Source: Vicinamibacterales bacterium
Lineage (GTDB): Bacteria; Acidobacteriota; Vicinamibacteria; Vicinamibacterales; UBA8438
Direction: 5' to 3'
NCBI GenBank assembly: GCA_029940535.1
Contig: JAPYUM010000005.1
Span: 1 to 64,000 of the forward strand
DNA: 64,000 nt
Shown here: piece after piece, positions 1-10,181 of the stretch
How positions within the stretch are numbered: position 1 is the first letter of the stretch
How the letters are laid out: the number at the start of each line of letters is the position of its first letter
Translations under genes and position numbers: made by a program
Notes under the pieces: generated by a model
What the model saw: only the letters and a program-made list of their open reading frames with translations
Databases searched by the model: none
What the model was told of the DNA's origin: nothing

Positions 1-628
1 CGGAGACCTGCGGGCGCCCGTCCAGCGGCACCACGCGAACTTCGTGGACCTGTTCAATCAGCATCACCACAACCCCAGGCGCCTGAAACACCTGTATGTT
101 GTTGTTGTACGATCGGGGAAACATGGCGTTGGGCATCCCGCCGCGGGTTACGCACCGCTCCCAGATGTGGCGATCCTCCCAGGTGTCGTCCTTCTCCGCA
201 CCTCCGGGAGCCTTGAGCTGGGTCTCACTGTGCCGCTTACCGGTGGGCGTCAACGGCGGAAACTTGCCGTCCGGCGGGTCGATGAGCATCGACGTCCGAT
301 TCGTACGAGCGCCCCGATCCATCCAGAAGTTGTTGTAGGCACCGGGGTTGGTACTCACCTCGGTCCGCTGCGCCGGTGCGTTCAGCAACTCCAGATCGCG
401 CGCGACGGTCCGGGCCCGAATCGACGAGACTTCTTCCTCGGTCAAGAGCTCACGCCCCTGCAAGTCGTCAGGCCGCTCCATCGGCGTGGCGCCGGACGAG
501 GTCCAGGTGCCCTGCAGGTCCGGATCACCCCACGGGGTGGACTGTGCGGCGGCCGAAGTAGCCACCGCGACCGTGGCAACGAGCGCCATGACGGGAACAG
601 CGAGTATACGAAGTCGTCGATCGATCAT
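1..628 (-). CDS. Hypothetical secreted protein (partial, runs off window start); same family as 50763..51878
   Basis: Reverse complement reads MIDRRLRILAVPVMALVATVAVATSAAAQSTPWGDPDLQGTWTSSGATPMERPDDLQGRELLTEEEV... with a signal peptide; open to the window edge, so absent from the ORF track. Confidence 0.8.
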   Translation of the reverse strand, partial: MIDRRLRILAVPVMALVATVAVATSAAAQSTPWGDPDLQGTWTSSGATPMERPDDLQGRELLTEEEVSSIRARTVARDLELLNAPAQRTEVSTNPGAYNNFWMDRGARTNRTSMLIDPPDGKFPPLTPTGKRHSETQLKAPGGAEKDDTWEDRHIWERCVTRGGMPNAMFPRSYNNNIQVFQAPGVVVMLIEQVHEVRVVPLDGRPQVS

Positions 629-738
629 CTGCAATCTCCTTGAAGCCCGCGGGTATGCAAGGCGTGTGTCTTGTGGATTCTGACACAGCACGGCCGCACG
701 CGCACCGTTCCAGGTCACGGCGTGGTCATACGCCATGG

Positions 739-2133
739 CTAGTAGTCGTCCGCGTCCAGCGAGGCACGGATGATCTCGGTGTTATTCCGGTGCACGATGT
801 GCTTGTTGGCGTAGGCGGGGTGGGTCCAGTTGATGGCGCGCTCGAACCGCGCCGGACGCCCCCGCACCAGCGCCCCCGAGCTCCCGTCAGCATCGATCAG
901 ACGGGTCCGGTCGAGCTCGACGTAGCCCTCCGGTGTGAACTGCGCGATGATCAGGTCGCCGTCATCGTTGTTCACGAAGTAGCGGTCATCGTGCTGCACC
1001 AGAAATGCCGCACCCCAACGTGCTTGCGTCGTCATCTGGTCGCTCATCCACAGACGCTCGCCAGTTCGCGCATCCAGGCCCCGCAATTCTCCGTAGCTGC
1101 CTACGCCGTAGACATGGTCCCCGATGATGAGCGGGGTCGTGATCAGCGAGTGCAGCCCCTCGGTCTGATCGGGCTGCTCGCTGCGGCCGCTCCCCTGCCA
1201 TAACACCGACGCCGTCGGGCGGTCCTGATTCAGGCGCATCATCATCGAACCGTTGTAGAACTGGGTCACTAGCAGATAGTCGCCGCTACGGACCGGTGTC
1301 GCCACCGACAATCCTGAACGCGCTTCCCATCCCTGGCTCCAATAGACCTGGCCGGTGTCCGGGTCGAGTGAGACGAGCGCCGCGGCGTGCCAGACGATCA
1401 GTTGCCGTGCGCCCCCAGCTTCGTAGATGACCGGCTGGCCGTAGCCCATCTCACCGACCACGTCGACGGCGCGCCAGATCTCGTCGCCTGTACGTTTGTC
1501 GAACGCCACCACCAGGGCGTCCGGTTCACCGCCAACCACGGTGAGCAACCGATCACCGTCTACGAGTGGCGCACTGGCGACCCCCCACGTCGGTACACTG
1601 GTGCCGTAGTCGGCAACATAGTCTTTCTCCCAGATGACATCGCCCGTCTCGACGTCGAGACAGAAGAGCCGGCCGGTGGCCCCGACCACATAGACGCGGT
1701 CACCATCGACGGTCGGCGTGGCGCGCGGCCCGACCGCATAGGACGCCATCAGCATCCGATAGGAGGTGTGCCACTCGTGGGTCCAGAGCACCGCCCCCGA
1801 CGCCTCGTCCAGGGCGACCGCTCGCTCGGTGCCGTCGAGCGTCCGCGACTCAGGGTCCTCAAGCCAATCGACAACGAACACCCGACCGGCCGAGACGGCG
1901 GGACCCGCATAGCCCGCACGCAGTGGTGTTCGCCAACTCACCCTGAGCCCGTCGTCTGGGAACGACTCGAGAATGCCGCCCTCGTGCCAAACGCCCAACC
2001 GTTCAGCGCCGCGCCACTGCTCCCAGTCGTCGGCTCCGAGGGTCACCGCGCCGAGCCCCATCACCACGACCAGCGCCGAGCCCCAGGTCAGCCGTCTCGA
2101 GTGCACCGTTCTCGTCATCCCAGTATTGTCCAC
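739..2133 (-). CDS. PQQ-binding-like beta-propeller repeat protein
   Basis: 464 aa; repeated GDxVYVVGATGxLFCLDxETGDVIWE-type blades; signal peptide; close paralogue of 37886..39253. Confidence 0.9.
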   Translation of the reverse strand: MDNTGMTRTVHSRRLTWGSALVVVMGLGAVTLGADDWEQWRGAERLGVWHEGGILESFPDDGLRVSWRTPLRAGYAGPAVSAGRVFVVDWLEDPESRTLDGTERAVALDEASGAVLWTHEWHTSYRMLMASYAVGPRATPTVDGDRVYVVGATGRLFCLDVETGDVIWEKDYVADYGTSVPTWGVASAPLVDGDRLLTVVGGEPDALVVAFDKRTGDEIWRAVDVVGEMGYGQPVIYEAGGARQLIVWHAAALVSLDPDTGQVYWSQGWEARSGLSVATPVRSGDYLLVTQFYNGSMMMRLNQDRPTASVLWQGSGRSEQPDQTEGLHSLITTPLIIGDHVYGVGSYGELRGLDARTGERLWMSDQMTTQARWGAAFLVQHDDRYFVNNDDGDLIIAQFTPEGYVELDRTRLIDADGSSGALVRGRPARFERAINWTHPAYANKHIVHRNNTEIIRASLDADDY

Positions 2134-2164
2134 GATTCAGGTGCATGAGACGCGGGCGCCCACG

Positions 2165-2725
2165 TCAGACACCGCCCCGACGGCTGGCGGGTGGGGTCAC
2201 GTCATTGAGACGCAGATACACGGCCATTTGCCCATAGATATCCATCGCATGGCTGAGCGTGAAGTACGCCATCTTCACTCGAGTGACGTCCCCCAAGTAC
2301 CTCGGTCCCGCGACAGTCTCCAGCAACTGCTCGTCGGAAAACTCCTGCAGCACGGCGATGCCGTAGTCATACCCGGCGCCGAGCGCCTCGAGCACCGCGG
2401 CCTTCGATGTGGCCGACAGCCCGAACACCGTAAAGTCGGTCGTGTCCACGTCCGGTGCCACGGCAACGCCCCCCAGATGCTGCATGAGATACACGTTCGC
2501 GCCGGCAATGTGCAGAATTTGCTCTGCGTACGTGCGCTGGGCCTCGGTCGGCTTGAAGGCGAACGTCGCCTCCGGCATCGCCTCCGCGACCGCCATCATC
2601 GAACGCTTCTGCTGTTGCCAGTCGGTCAGCAGGTCTCCCGACACAGTCGCCGACTGGGCCGCAGCATGGCCGAGGCCAAGCAGGACGAATGTCACAACCG
2701 GAACCATCCGAGCAAAGATTTTCAT
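2165..2725 (-). CDS. DinB family protein, secreted
   Basis: [24 protein letters not shown] signal; DinB-like four-helix pattern ([42 protein letters not shown]). Confidence 0.8.
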   Translation of the reverse strand: MKIFARMVPVVTFVLLGLGHAAAQSATVSGDLLTDWQQQKRSMMAVAEAMPEATFAFKPTEAQRTYAEQILHIAGANVYLMQHLGGVAVAPDVDTTDFTVFGLSATSKAAVLEALGAGYDYGIAVLQEFSDEQLLETVAGPRYLGDVTRVKMAYFTLSHAMDIYGQMAVYLRLNDVTPPASRRGGV

Positions 2726-2844
2726 CGCACACCTCCGTTCAGGAGCCATCATATAGGGGGATCCGTGGAGACACGTCACACCGCTCGGTCCCACGTGCCG
2801 GCGAACCTGCCGGCGGCCGATGTCCCTCTCCTCCGGAGTCCACC

Positions 2845-3864
2845 GTGAACCCGATCATCGACTTGCGATCCGACACCCTGACGCAGCCTACCGCAGCCAT
2901 GCGCAGCGCGATGGCGCAGGCTCCGGTCGGTGACGATGTCTGGGGCGAAGACCCGACCGTGGCGCAACTCCAGGAGCGGTCGGCGGATCTTCTGGGGAAA
3001 CCGGCAGCACTGTTCGTGCCCAGTGGCACGATGGCGAATCAGATCGCTCTGCTGACGCACTGCGACCGAGCTGACGAGGTGTTCGTCGGGGAGGGCAACC
3101 ACAGTCTCTACTACGAATCGGGCGCGGGACCCGCGTGGGCCGGCGTCACCTTCACCGTGGTCGGTCGCCACGGTCTCTTCACGGCCGAACAACTCGTGGA
3201 CACCATTCGTCCGCACGATCAGCATTTCCCCCGTCCACGTCTGGTGACCATCGAGAACACGCACAACCGCTCCGGCGGTCGCGTCTTCCCACAGAGCGAC
3301 GTCGCGGCCATCGCCGAGGCGGCGCACTCCCGAGGGCTCTCGCTGCACCTGGATGGCGCGCGCGTCTGGAATGCGTCCGTCGCCACCGGGACCCCGCCGG
3401 CGACCCTGTGCGGACCGGTCGACAGCGTCAGCGCCTGTTTCTCGAAGGGTCTGGGGGCACCGGTCGGGTCGGTGCTGGCGGGCGATAGGGACTTCGTCGC
3501 GCGCGCGCACCGCTATCGCAAGATGCTCGGCGGCGGCATGCGCCAAGCAGGAATTCTGGCCGGCGCGTGTCTGTATGCGCTCGACCACCATGTCGCGCGC
3601 TTGGCCGACGACCACGACAACGCGCGGAGGCTGGCGCGGGCGCTGTCCGTCGTCGACGGGCTTCGCTGCGAGCCGACACTGGTGGAAACCAACATCGTGG
3701 TGTTCGAGGTGACGACCCACAGCGCTGCGGATTTCGTCGGTCTCGCAGCCAAGCGCGGTGTCAAGCTCGCCGCGCTCGACCAGACCCGGGTGCGCGCGGT
3801 CACCCATCTCGACGTCTCGGCTGCCGACGTCGGTGAGGCGGCGCAGCGTCTGAGCAAGATCTAG
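2845..3864 (+). CDS. ltaE: Low-specificity L-threonine aldolase (PLP fold I)
   Basis: [39 protein letters not shown]..., [33 protein letters not shown] start. Confidence 0.92.
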   Translation: MNPIIDLRSDTLTQPTAAMRSAMAQAPVGDDVWGEDPTVAQLQERSADLLGKPAALFVPSGTMANQIALLTHCDRADEVFVGEGNHSLYYESGAGPAWAGVTFTVVGRHGLFTAEQLVDTIRPHDQHFPRPRLVTIENTHNRSGGRVFPQSDVAAIAEAAHSRGLSLHLDGARVWNASVATGTPPATLCGPVDSVSACFSKGLGAPVGSVLAGDRDFVARAHRYRKMLGGGMRQAGILAGACLYALDHHVARLADDHDNARRLARALSVVDGLRCEPTLVETNIVVFEVTTHSAADFVGLAAKRGVKLAALDQTRVRAVTHLDVSAADVGEAAQRLSKI

Positions 3865-3882
3865 TGGACCGGTAGCGGCCCA

Positions 3883-5688
3883 CTAGTTCGACGTTTGCCC
3901 CGAGGGCGCGAGGGGCAGCCGGAACGCGGCCATCTCGCGATCGTTGCGCACCAGCAGGACGTCGCCGACCAACACCGGGTGGTTCCAGGTCTTGCCCTCG
4001 ATGGCCTGGAACCGGGTCAGCTCGGTGAACCCGTCCGAGACCGCCTCGACGAGCGCGAGTTCACCCCGCTCCGTCAGAACGAGCAACAGGTCCTGGTCGG
4101 GTAACAGCAGGAGCTGGCCGTGGCCGTAGCGCCCGCCTTTCCACATGCGTGCGCCATCGTTCAGATCGATGCCGGCGAGAATACTGCCATCGAATCCGAA
4201 GGCCTGTCCCTCGTGGACGACAAAGTCGTTGAAGTAGGGTTTCAGCCCGGTCGAGGTCCATCGCTCCTCGACCGTCCATCCAGCGTGCCCGTGAGCGACC
4301 CCGAGTCGTCGCAGCCCAAGCGCTCCGCTGGCGCCAGCGGTACTGATCACCAGCTCGCCGTCCGCAATCTGCGCCGGTTGCACGATAGGGGCCCCTCGCC
4401 AGGCATGTTCCCAGAGCACGGTGCCGCTCGCGGGGTCGAGGCTTGTCGCGCCGTTGGTATTCATCAGCAGCACCTGTTGCACGCCGTCGATCATCAACAG
4501 ATGGGGCGAACTGTAGTTCTCGCCGCCCGGGGGGCCTGGGCCGACCCAGCGCGGATCGCCGGTGTCCCGGTCATAGGCGGCCAGGGCACCACCAACCGCC
4601 ACGATGACTAGCTCGTCGACCACCACCGGTGAGCTTGCGAAGCCCCACCCGGGGGCGGTCGCGTCGGTGTCCACCGCGGCCTGACGCGACCACACGACGG
4701 CGCCATCCCGAGCGTCAAGCACGTTCAGAATGCCGGTGGCGCCGAGTGTGTAGACGCGGCCGCCGCTCAGCGTCGGGGTCGAGCGCGGACCCGCGCCAGC
4801 ATGTGAGTCCCAGAATCGGTCCAAGTCCTGGTGTCTCCACACCGGTTCGCCGGTGGTCAGGCGGTAACTCGCGACGACCTCGTCGTCGCCACGCTGCTCC
4901 TGGGTGTAGAACCGGTCGCCGTGCACCGCGAACGATGACACCCCCGGTCCGACGGGCCGGCGCCAGAGCTCGACCGGCGGCGACCGCGACCAGTCGGTCT
5001 CGATGCGCACGCCGGCGACACGACTGTCGCGACGCGGCCCTCGAAAGCCTGGCCACTCTGATGGCGTCGTGGCATCGGTTTCCGCATCGGTCAGGCGCAG
5101 GGACGCCGGTCTCGCCGTTGCCGTCGTCCTCAGCGGCTCGGGGTCGACGTTGGCCAGGAACCGCTCCTCAGGGGTCGGCGTCCACCGCCAGGCGAATTCC
5201 GCGGCTCCGTCGCCCGTCATACCGTCACTTCGAACGAGGGTCCAGCCGACGCAGGCGAGCAGGATCGTGACGACCATCGTCACCTGTCGTCGTCCGTCAG
5301 AGAGGCCACGGCTGGCCACGGCCCAAGCCACGAACGCGAGGCTCAGCACCGGGATGGCATAAAGAAAGAACAAGAACCCCATCCCTGCCGTGGCGACGGA
5401 CGGATCGAGCAGGCGCGACGTCGCCGCCAGCGAGACAACCATCAGCGCAGGCGCGCCCCAGCGCTCTGTCCGAGGCGCCCGGCTGAAAAACGCCCACCAC
5501 GCCACGACCGCCAGCCCACCAACGAGCCCGCCAAGCACGCCAACCAGGGCGGCCGCCGGTATGAAGATGGGCAGGACCAACCAGGCCAGCCACTGCAGCG
5601 CCACGGCGACCACCCCGGGCCACAGCCAGATCGGCCGTGATCGAATCGGCTCACCGCCGGGTGCTCCGGTCATCTCAACCTGTTCCAT
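3883..5688 (-). CDS. PQQ-binding-like beta-propeller repeat protein with N-terminal TM region
   Basis: 601 aa; several N-terminal TM helices then WPGFRGPRRDSRV and propeller blades. Confidence 0.88.
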   Translation of the reverse strand: MEQVEMTGAPGGEPIRSRPIWLWPGVVAVALQWLAWLVLPIFIPAAALVGVLGGLVGGLAVVAWWAFFSRAPRTERWGAPALMVVSLAATSRLLDPSVATAGMGFLFFLYAIPVLSLAFVAWAVASRGLSDGRRQVTMVVTILLACVGWTLVRSDGMTGDGAAEFAWRWTPTPEERFLANVDPEPLRTTATARPASLRLTDAETDATTPSEWPGFRGPRRDSRVAGVRIETDWSRSPPVELWRRPVGPGVSSFAVHGDRFYTQEQRGDDEVVASYRLTTGEPVWRHQDLDRFWDSHAGAGPRSTPTLSGGRVYTLGATGILNVLDARDGAVVWSRQAAVDTDATAPGWGFASSPVVVDELVIVAVGGALAAYDRDTGDPRWVGPGPPGGENYSSPHLLMIDGVQQVLLMNTNGATSLDPASGTVLWEHAWRGAPIVQPAQIADGELVISTAGASGALGLRRLGVAHGHAGWTVEERWTSTGLKPYFNDFVVHEGQAFGFDGSILAGIDLNDGARMWKGGRYGHGQLLLLPDQDLLLVLTERGELALVEAVSDGFTELTRFQAIEGKTWNHPVLVGDVLLVRNDREMAAFRLPLAPSGQTSN

Positions 5689-5861
5689 GGGGGTGTGTTT
5701 TCCTCTCCTTTGGTTGATCTAAAGAAAATCTACCCCACCACCTTCAGACAATCAAAAGGACTCCTTGCGGACTGTTCCTGCGTCCGTCTATTCTCCATAC
5801 GTGTCACGCGCCCTCGTTTGTTCATGAATTCAACCAACCCTTGTTACCATTCCCCTCGTGA

Positions 5862-6935
5862 ATGATGACAACCCAGCGCCGGTTCGGCCTGGACAAGTTC
5901 GGAGACCCCATGATTAGACGCTCCTCGATGTTCCGTGTGCTGACAAGCGTGGCCATCTGCGCGACGGCCGGCGTGTTGATCGCGGCACAGCCCACTACCG
6001 ACACGCACCGTTTCACCGAGATCAGAAACGGCATCTACCTCGCGCAGACGACGGATCCCGTGTTCAACAGCAACGCGCTGGTGATCGTGAACGACGACGA
6101 CGTCGTGCTGGTCGATTCGCACGTCACCCCGTCCAAGGCGCGTGACCTGATTGCGGCCGTCAAGACGCTCACACCCAACCCGATCACGGCGCTGATCAAC
6201 TCGCACCATCACTGGGACCATGCCCACGGGAACCAAGAGTTTACGGACATCCCGATCATCGGCCACGAGTTCACCTACATGAAAATGTCGACCGCCCCGC
6301 TCGAAGAGGGGACCTACACCCGCGGCCTGGCGGGAAACGACGCCCGGCTGGCTCGCATGAGGGAACAAGTGACCGCGACCAGCGACGCGGCTGAGCGGGC
6401 CCAGCTCGAAGCGGACCTCGAGCTCTTCGCCGCGCACGTCACGGACTTCGACGAGATCGCGCCGATTCCACCTACGGTCACCATGAACGACCGGATGACC
6501 CTGCATCGCGGAAGCCGAGAAATCCAGATCAGGTTCCTCGGCCGCGCCCATACGGGTGGCGACATCGCGGTCTACTTCCCCGACGACAAGGTCGTGTTTA
6601 CCGGTGACATGGCCCTGGGGGGACCGTCGTACCTTGGTGATGGATTCGTCGATGAGTGGCCCCAGACGCTGGAGAACCTCAAGGCGCTGGACTTCGACGT
6701 GTTTGTCCCGGGCCACGGGAGCGCCGTGACCGATCTGAACCGGATCGACCTCGTGCAGGCGTATTACCGGGATCTGTGGCAGAAGACGGCGGCGCAGCAT
6801 GAGGCCGGCGTGACCGTGACGGAGGCCTCGCAGACGATCGACCTGACGAACCACACGTTGATCCCAATTCGCCAGGTCGGCGTCGACCCCCTGACGGTCC
6901 AACGGATCTACGACCGTTTGGAGAATCCGGACTAG
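5862..6935 (+). CDS. MBL-fold metallo-hydrolase, secreted
   Basis: INSHHHWDHAHGN metal motif, GRAHTGGDIAVYFPDDKVVFTGDM; signal peptide (MFRVLTSVAICATAGVLIAAQ). Confidence 0.92.
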   Translation: MMTTQRRFGLDKFGDPMIRRSSMFRVLTSVAICATAGVLIAAQPTTDTHRFTEIRNGIYLAQTTDPVFNSNALVIVNDDDVVLVDSHVTPSKARDLIAAVKTLTPNPITALINSHHHWDHAHGNQEFTDIPIIGHEFTYMKMSTAPLEEGTYTRGLAGNDARLARMREQVTATSDAAERAQLEADLELFAAHVTDFDEIAPIPPTVTMNDRMTLHRGSREIQIRFLGRAHTGGDIAVYFPDDKVVFTGDMALGGPSYLGDGFVDEWPQTLENLKALDFDVFVPGHGSAVTDLNRIDLVQAYYRDLWQKTAAQHEAGVTVTEASQTIDLTNHTLIPIRQVGVDPLTVQRIYDRLENPD

Positions 6936-7004
6936 CCGCCCCTCACCGCGACAATCTCAAGCGGCCGGCGTTGAACGTGCTAGCGCAGGAGCCGTCAAAA
7001 CCGA

Positions 7005-7715
7005 ATGAAATTATCGATTCTTATTCCTGTTTTCAATGAACAAAGCACCATCGAAGAGCTGGTCTCTCGCGTGGTAGCCGTTCAATATCCATGCCTGTAT
7101 GAAGTGCTTCTCATCGATGACTGCTCGCAGGACCGTACTTTCGAAAAACTCGAACGAATCCAACGACAGAAACATGGACACGTAATTTCCGTCTTTCGAA
7201 ACAGTGTCAATATGGGCAAGGGAGCGGCCATTCGCCAGGGCCTGAAGCACCTTACCGGCGATATTGTCATTGTTCAGGATGCGGACAATGAGTATGACCC
7301 CGACGAAATTCCGAAACTCGTTGAGCCGATTTTGGCAGGTCAAGCCGACGCTGTGTATGGGAGTCGTTTCAAAGAGGCCTGGCACCCAGAAGGCATGGGG
7401 TTCTTGAGTTGGGCGGCCAATCGCACGCTAACCACTCTTACCAATGTTCTGTACCGTGCAAGGCTCACCGACATGGAAACTTGCTACAAGGCGGTGAGGG
7501 CCTCACTTCTCGACGACATAGAGCTTCGATGCAACCGGTTTGACTTTGAACCGGACATAACCGCTCAACTCCTGAAACGGAAAATTGACATCCTGGAGCT
7601 GCCGGTCACCTACCTCGGCCGATCCGCTGAAGATGGCAAGAAAGTACGGGCTCGCGATTTCTTGCAAGCAGTCTGGGTTCTACTGAGAGATCGATTTTCC
7701 AGAATACAGAGTTAG
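7005..7715 (+). CDS. Glycosyltransferase family 2 (dolichol-phosphate mannosyltransferase-like)
   Basis: MKLSILIPVFNEQSTIEELV..LLIDDCSQDRT..VNMGKGAAIRQGL..DIVIVQDADNEYDP. Confidence 0.93.
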   Translation: MKLSILIPVFNEQSTIEELVSRVVAVQYPCLYEVLLIDDCSQDRTFEKLERIQRQKHGHVISVFRNSVNMGKGAAIRQGLKHLTGDIVIVQDADNEYDPDEIPKLVEPILAGQADAVYGSRFKEAWHPEGMGFLSWAANRTLTTLTNVLYRARLTDMETCYKAVRASLLDDIELRCNRFDFEPDITAQLLKRKIDILELPVTYLGRSAEDGKKVRARDFLQAVWVLLRDRFSRIQS

Positions 7716-7746
7716 GACACTGACCAGGTTATTCTGGTCAGTGTCC
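7715..7746. terminator. Bidirectional hairpin terminator between convergent genes
   Basis: Perfect 13-bp inverted repeat GGACACTGACCAG-gttatt-CTGGTCAGTGTCC between converging CDSs. Confidence 0.75.
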
Positions 7747-7755
7747 TTAGCCGCG

Positions 7756-9936
7756 TTATGGCAACGCGTAGGCGACGAGCGAGCCGGGAAAGTCGGTGTG
7801 GACGCTGCCGATCTGCACCACGATGTACTGCTTGCCGTCATGAAGGTAGGTCATCATGCCGTACTGACCGGGGGCCGGCAGCGGCACGCTGCCCAGAATC
7901 TCACCGGTCCGCTTGTCCCGACCATGCAGCTCCAGCGGCGCGTCGGGGACAATCTGGCGGGTCCCTTCACTGAGCGCCCGAGTCTGCACCAGCAAGTCTC
8001 CCGCGACCATCTGTATCGACCAGCCGGCCCCACCGGCATTGGGAATATCGAGTCCGCGCAGCCGTGGATGCCCCTTGATCGCCGCCGCGGTTTCTCCCAC
8101 CGGGAGCGACCAGGAGCGCTCGCCGGTGTTCATCTGATAGGCGGAGAGCTGGTTGTCCATCGGTTTATAGATCCGTAGACCCTCGATCGTGGCCAGCCCG
8201 GTCGGCGACACGAACGGATCCTGTTCGGGGGTCGGCCGCCTGGCTCCGCGCGGCAACCAGGGCACCACCGTCGTCCCGGTCGTCGGTGTCTTGTTGGGCG
8301 TGGCCCCCCCGACGCCGGGGACAGCATAGTTCGGGTCGTCCTGGTCTACGCCGTTGGTCGGCGCCATGAACGTCGGCGCGTTGCAGGTGCGGCGATGAGA
8401 CGAGAACATCAACCCGGTGCTCGGGTCTGCCACCGGCGGATGCGGAATGATGTTGCCGCCTCCCAGGCAGCCCACGTTGTTGTAGAACGGGTTGTCGTGG
8501 TCCTGAGGCAGCGCGGGCACGTAAAGGCCACCCGCGCGGTAGTAACTCAAAATCTCCAGCGCCTCTTGCTTCATCTCCGGGGTGTAGTCGACGAGATACT
8601 CCTCGGTCAGCCCGTCCCACACGATGCGATCCACCGGCTCCGGCTTGGTCGGATAGGGCTGCATGGCTGAGGTGTAGTTGCCGGGCACCTCGGTCTGGAT
8701 GACAGGCCGCTCTTCGATCGGCCAGATTGGCTCCCCTGTCTCGCGATTGAAGGCGAAGATCAACCCTTGTTTGGTGTTTTGAATCAGGGCCGGAATCTGT
8801 CGACCGTCCACCGTCAGATCCATCAGCATCGGCGGGGTCGGGAGATCGTAGTTCCACTGGTCGCTGCGGTGAATCTGGAAGTGCCACCGTCGCTCGCCGG
8901 TCTGGACGTCCAGGGCCAGGACGGAGCCACCGAACAGGTTGTCGCCCGGTCGATGGCCGGCGTATCCCTGTACGGTCGACGCATTGGTCACGAGATAGAC
9001 GAGGCCCAGATCGGGGTCGGCAGACGCGGGGGCCCAGGTCGACATGTCGCCGGACCACTGCCAGGCATCGTTTTCCCAGGTCTCGTGACCAAATTCACCA
9101 GGCCGGGGAATGGTGTGGAACTTCCACTTGAACGCGCCGGTCGCCGCGTCGAATCCCATGATGTCGCCGGGCACGTTCTCGATCCGGGTCTGGCCGTAGC
9201 TCGGTTGGTGCCCCACGAGCACCACCACCACCCCGTTGACGACGATGGGCGGCGCCGACGCGGTCACCATGCCGAGCTCTCTCGGGATGCCGTAATTGGC
9301 ATCGTAGCTCGCACTTCGGTCCTGCCATCGTCCCCAGTCCGACACGAGCGGTGGTATCAGATCGAGCCCCCCCGAATCAGGAAATCCATCAAGCGGCACC
9401 GACGTCCCCCAGTTCTCGAGTGGTCGACCGGTCTTGGCATCGAGCGCCCACAGAAAGAACGCCGGACTCGTGACGAAAATCACACCGCGGCCGTTCACCT
9501 CGGCGTAGGCGACGCCTTTCCCGTAGGCCTGCCGGGGAGAGCGGAGATGCCGGATGGTCTCGGGCTCGCGAAACGTCCACAGCGTCTCGCCGGTGGCGGG
9601 CTCGATCGCCACCACCTGTCGTCGCGGCGAGGCGACGGTGTAGAGCACGCCATCGACGTAGATCGGAGTCGACCGGTTGAAGTAATCGATATTGGGACCG
9701 AAATTGTCGCCCCGCCAGAGCCACGCCACTTCGAGGTCACCGAAGTTGTCGCCGTGGATCTGGTCCAGGGGTGAGGAACGCGTGTGCCCGGCATCGCCGC
9801 CCAGATAACGCCACTCGCCGTTCTCGGTCCCGGTCAGTCGCTGAGCGGACGAGGCCGTCGCGGTCATCAGCAGCAGCGCGACGACGACGCCGTGCGCACG
9901 CGCTCGTGGTGCCACCAGAAACTCAATGCTCGCCAT
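7756..9936 (-). CDS. Pyrroloquinoline quinone-dependent dehydrogenase
   Basis: 726 aa; WRYLGGDAGHTRSSPLDQI.., RPGDNLFGGSVLALDVQTGERRWHFQ, NRETGEPIWPIEERP. Confidence 0.93.
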   Translation of the reverse strand: MASIEFLVAPRARAHGVVVALLLMTATASSAQRLTGTENGEWRYLGGDAGHTRSSPLDQIHGDNFGDLEVAWLWRGDNFGPNIDYFNRSTPIYVDGVLYTVASPRRQVVAIEPATGETLWTFREPETIRHLRSPRQAYGKGVAYAEVNGRGVIFVTSPAFFLWALDAKTGRPLENWGTSVPLDGFPDSGGLDLIPPLVSDWGRWQDRSASYDANYGIPRELGMVTASAPPIVVNGVVVVLVGHQPSYGQTRIENVPGDIMGFDAATGAFKWKFHTIPRPGEFGHETWENDAWQWSGDMSTWAPASADPDLGLVYLVTNASTVQGYAGHRPGDNLFGGSVLALDVQTGERRWHFQIHRSDQWNYDLPTPPMLMDLTVDGRQIPALIQNTKQGLIFAFNRETGEPIWPIEERPVIQTEVPGNYTSAMQPYPTKPEPVDRIVWDGLTEEYLVDYTPEMKQEALEILSYYRAGGLYVPALPQDHDNPFYNNVGCLGGGNIIPHPPVADPSTGLMFSSHRRTCNAPTFMAPTNGVDQDDPNYAVPGVGGATPNKTPTTGTTVVPWLPRGARRPTPEQDPFVSPTGLATIEGLRIYKPMDNQLSAYQMNTGERSWSLPVGETAAAIKGHPRLRGLDIPNAGGAGWSIQMVAGDLLVQTRALSEGTRQIVPDAPLELHGRDKRTGEILGSVPLPAPGQYGMMTYLHDGKQYIVVQIGSVHTDFPGSLVAYALP

Positions 9937-10181
9937 TCATCGTCCCCTCGTTCGTGTTCGGCGGATGCTTGCCAAGCTGAACTGTCGTCAAGATTCCTGA
10001 CACTGTCAAGGTCAGCCGTCGGAACTCGCTCGCACCGAGCCACAGAACCACTCCCTCGAGTGGTCCGCCCGGTGGCCGCGGTCTTCCGTCGACCGTGGGA
10101 TACTGAGCCGGTGATCCGAGCGCGGCCTCGCTGAGGCCTAGTTCCAATTCGGACTCTTTCCTCTACCATTGCGACCTTCAC

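Noticed and set aside
2776-3807. 343-aa minus-strand ORF opposite threonine aldolase
   Set aside because: Antisense of a well-recognised enzyme; no family motifs.
5710-5837. TTGGTTGA / TCAACCAA inverted repeat in the AT-richer intergenic region before the MBL gene
   Set aside because: Only 8 bp with a wide gap; expected by chance.
5844-6902. 352-aa minus-strand ORF opposite the MBL-fold gene
   Set aside because: Shadow ORF of an intact metallo-hydrolase.
8767-9774. 335-aa plus-strand ORF opposite the PQQ dehydrogenase
   Set aside because: Shadow ORF; composition-driven.
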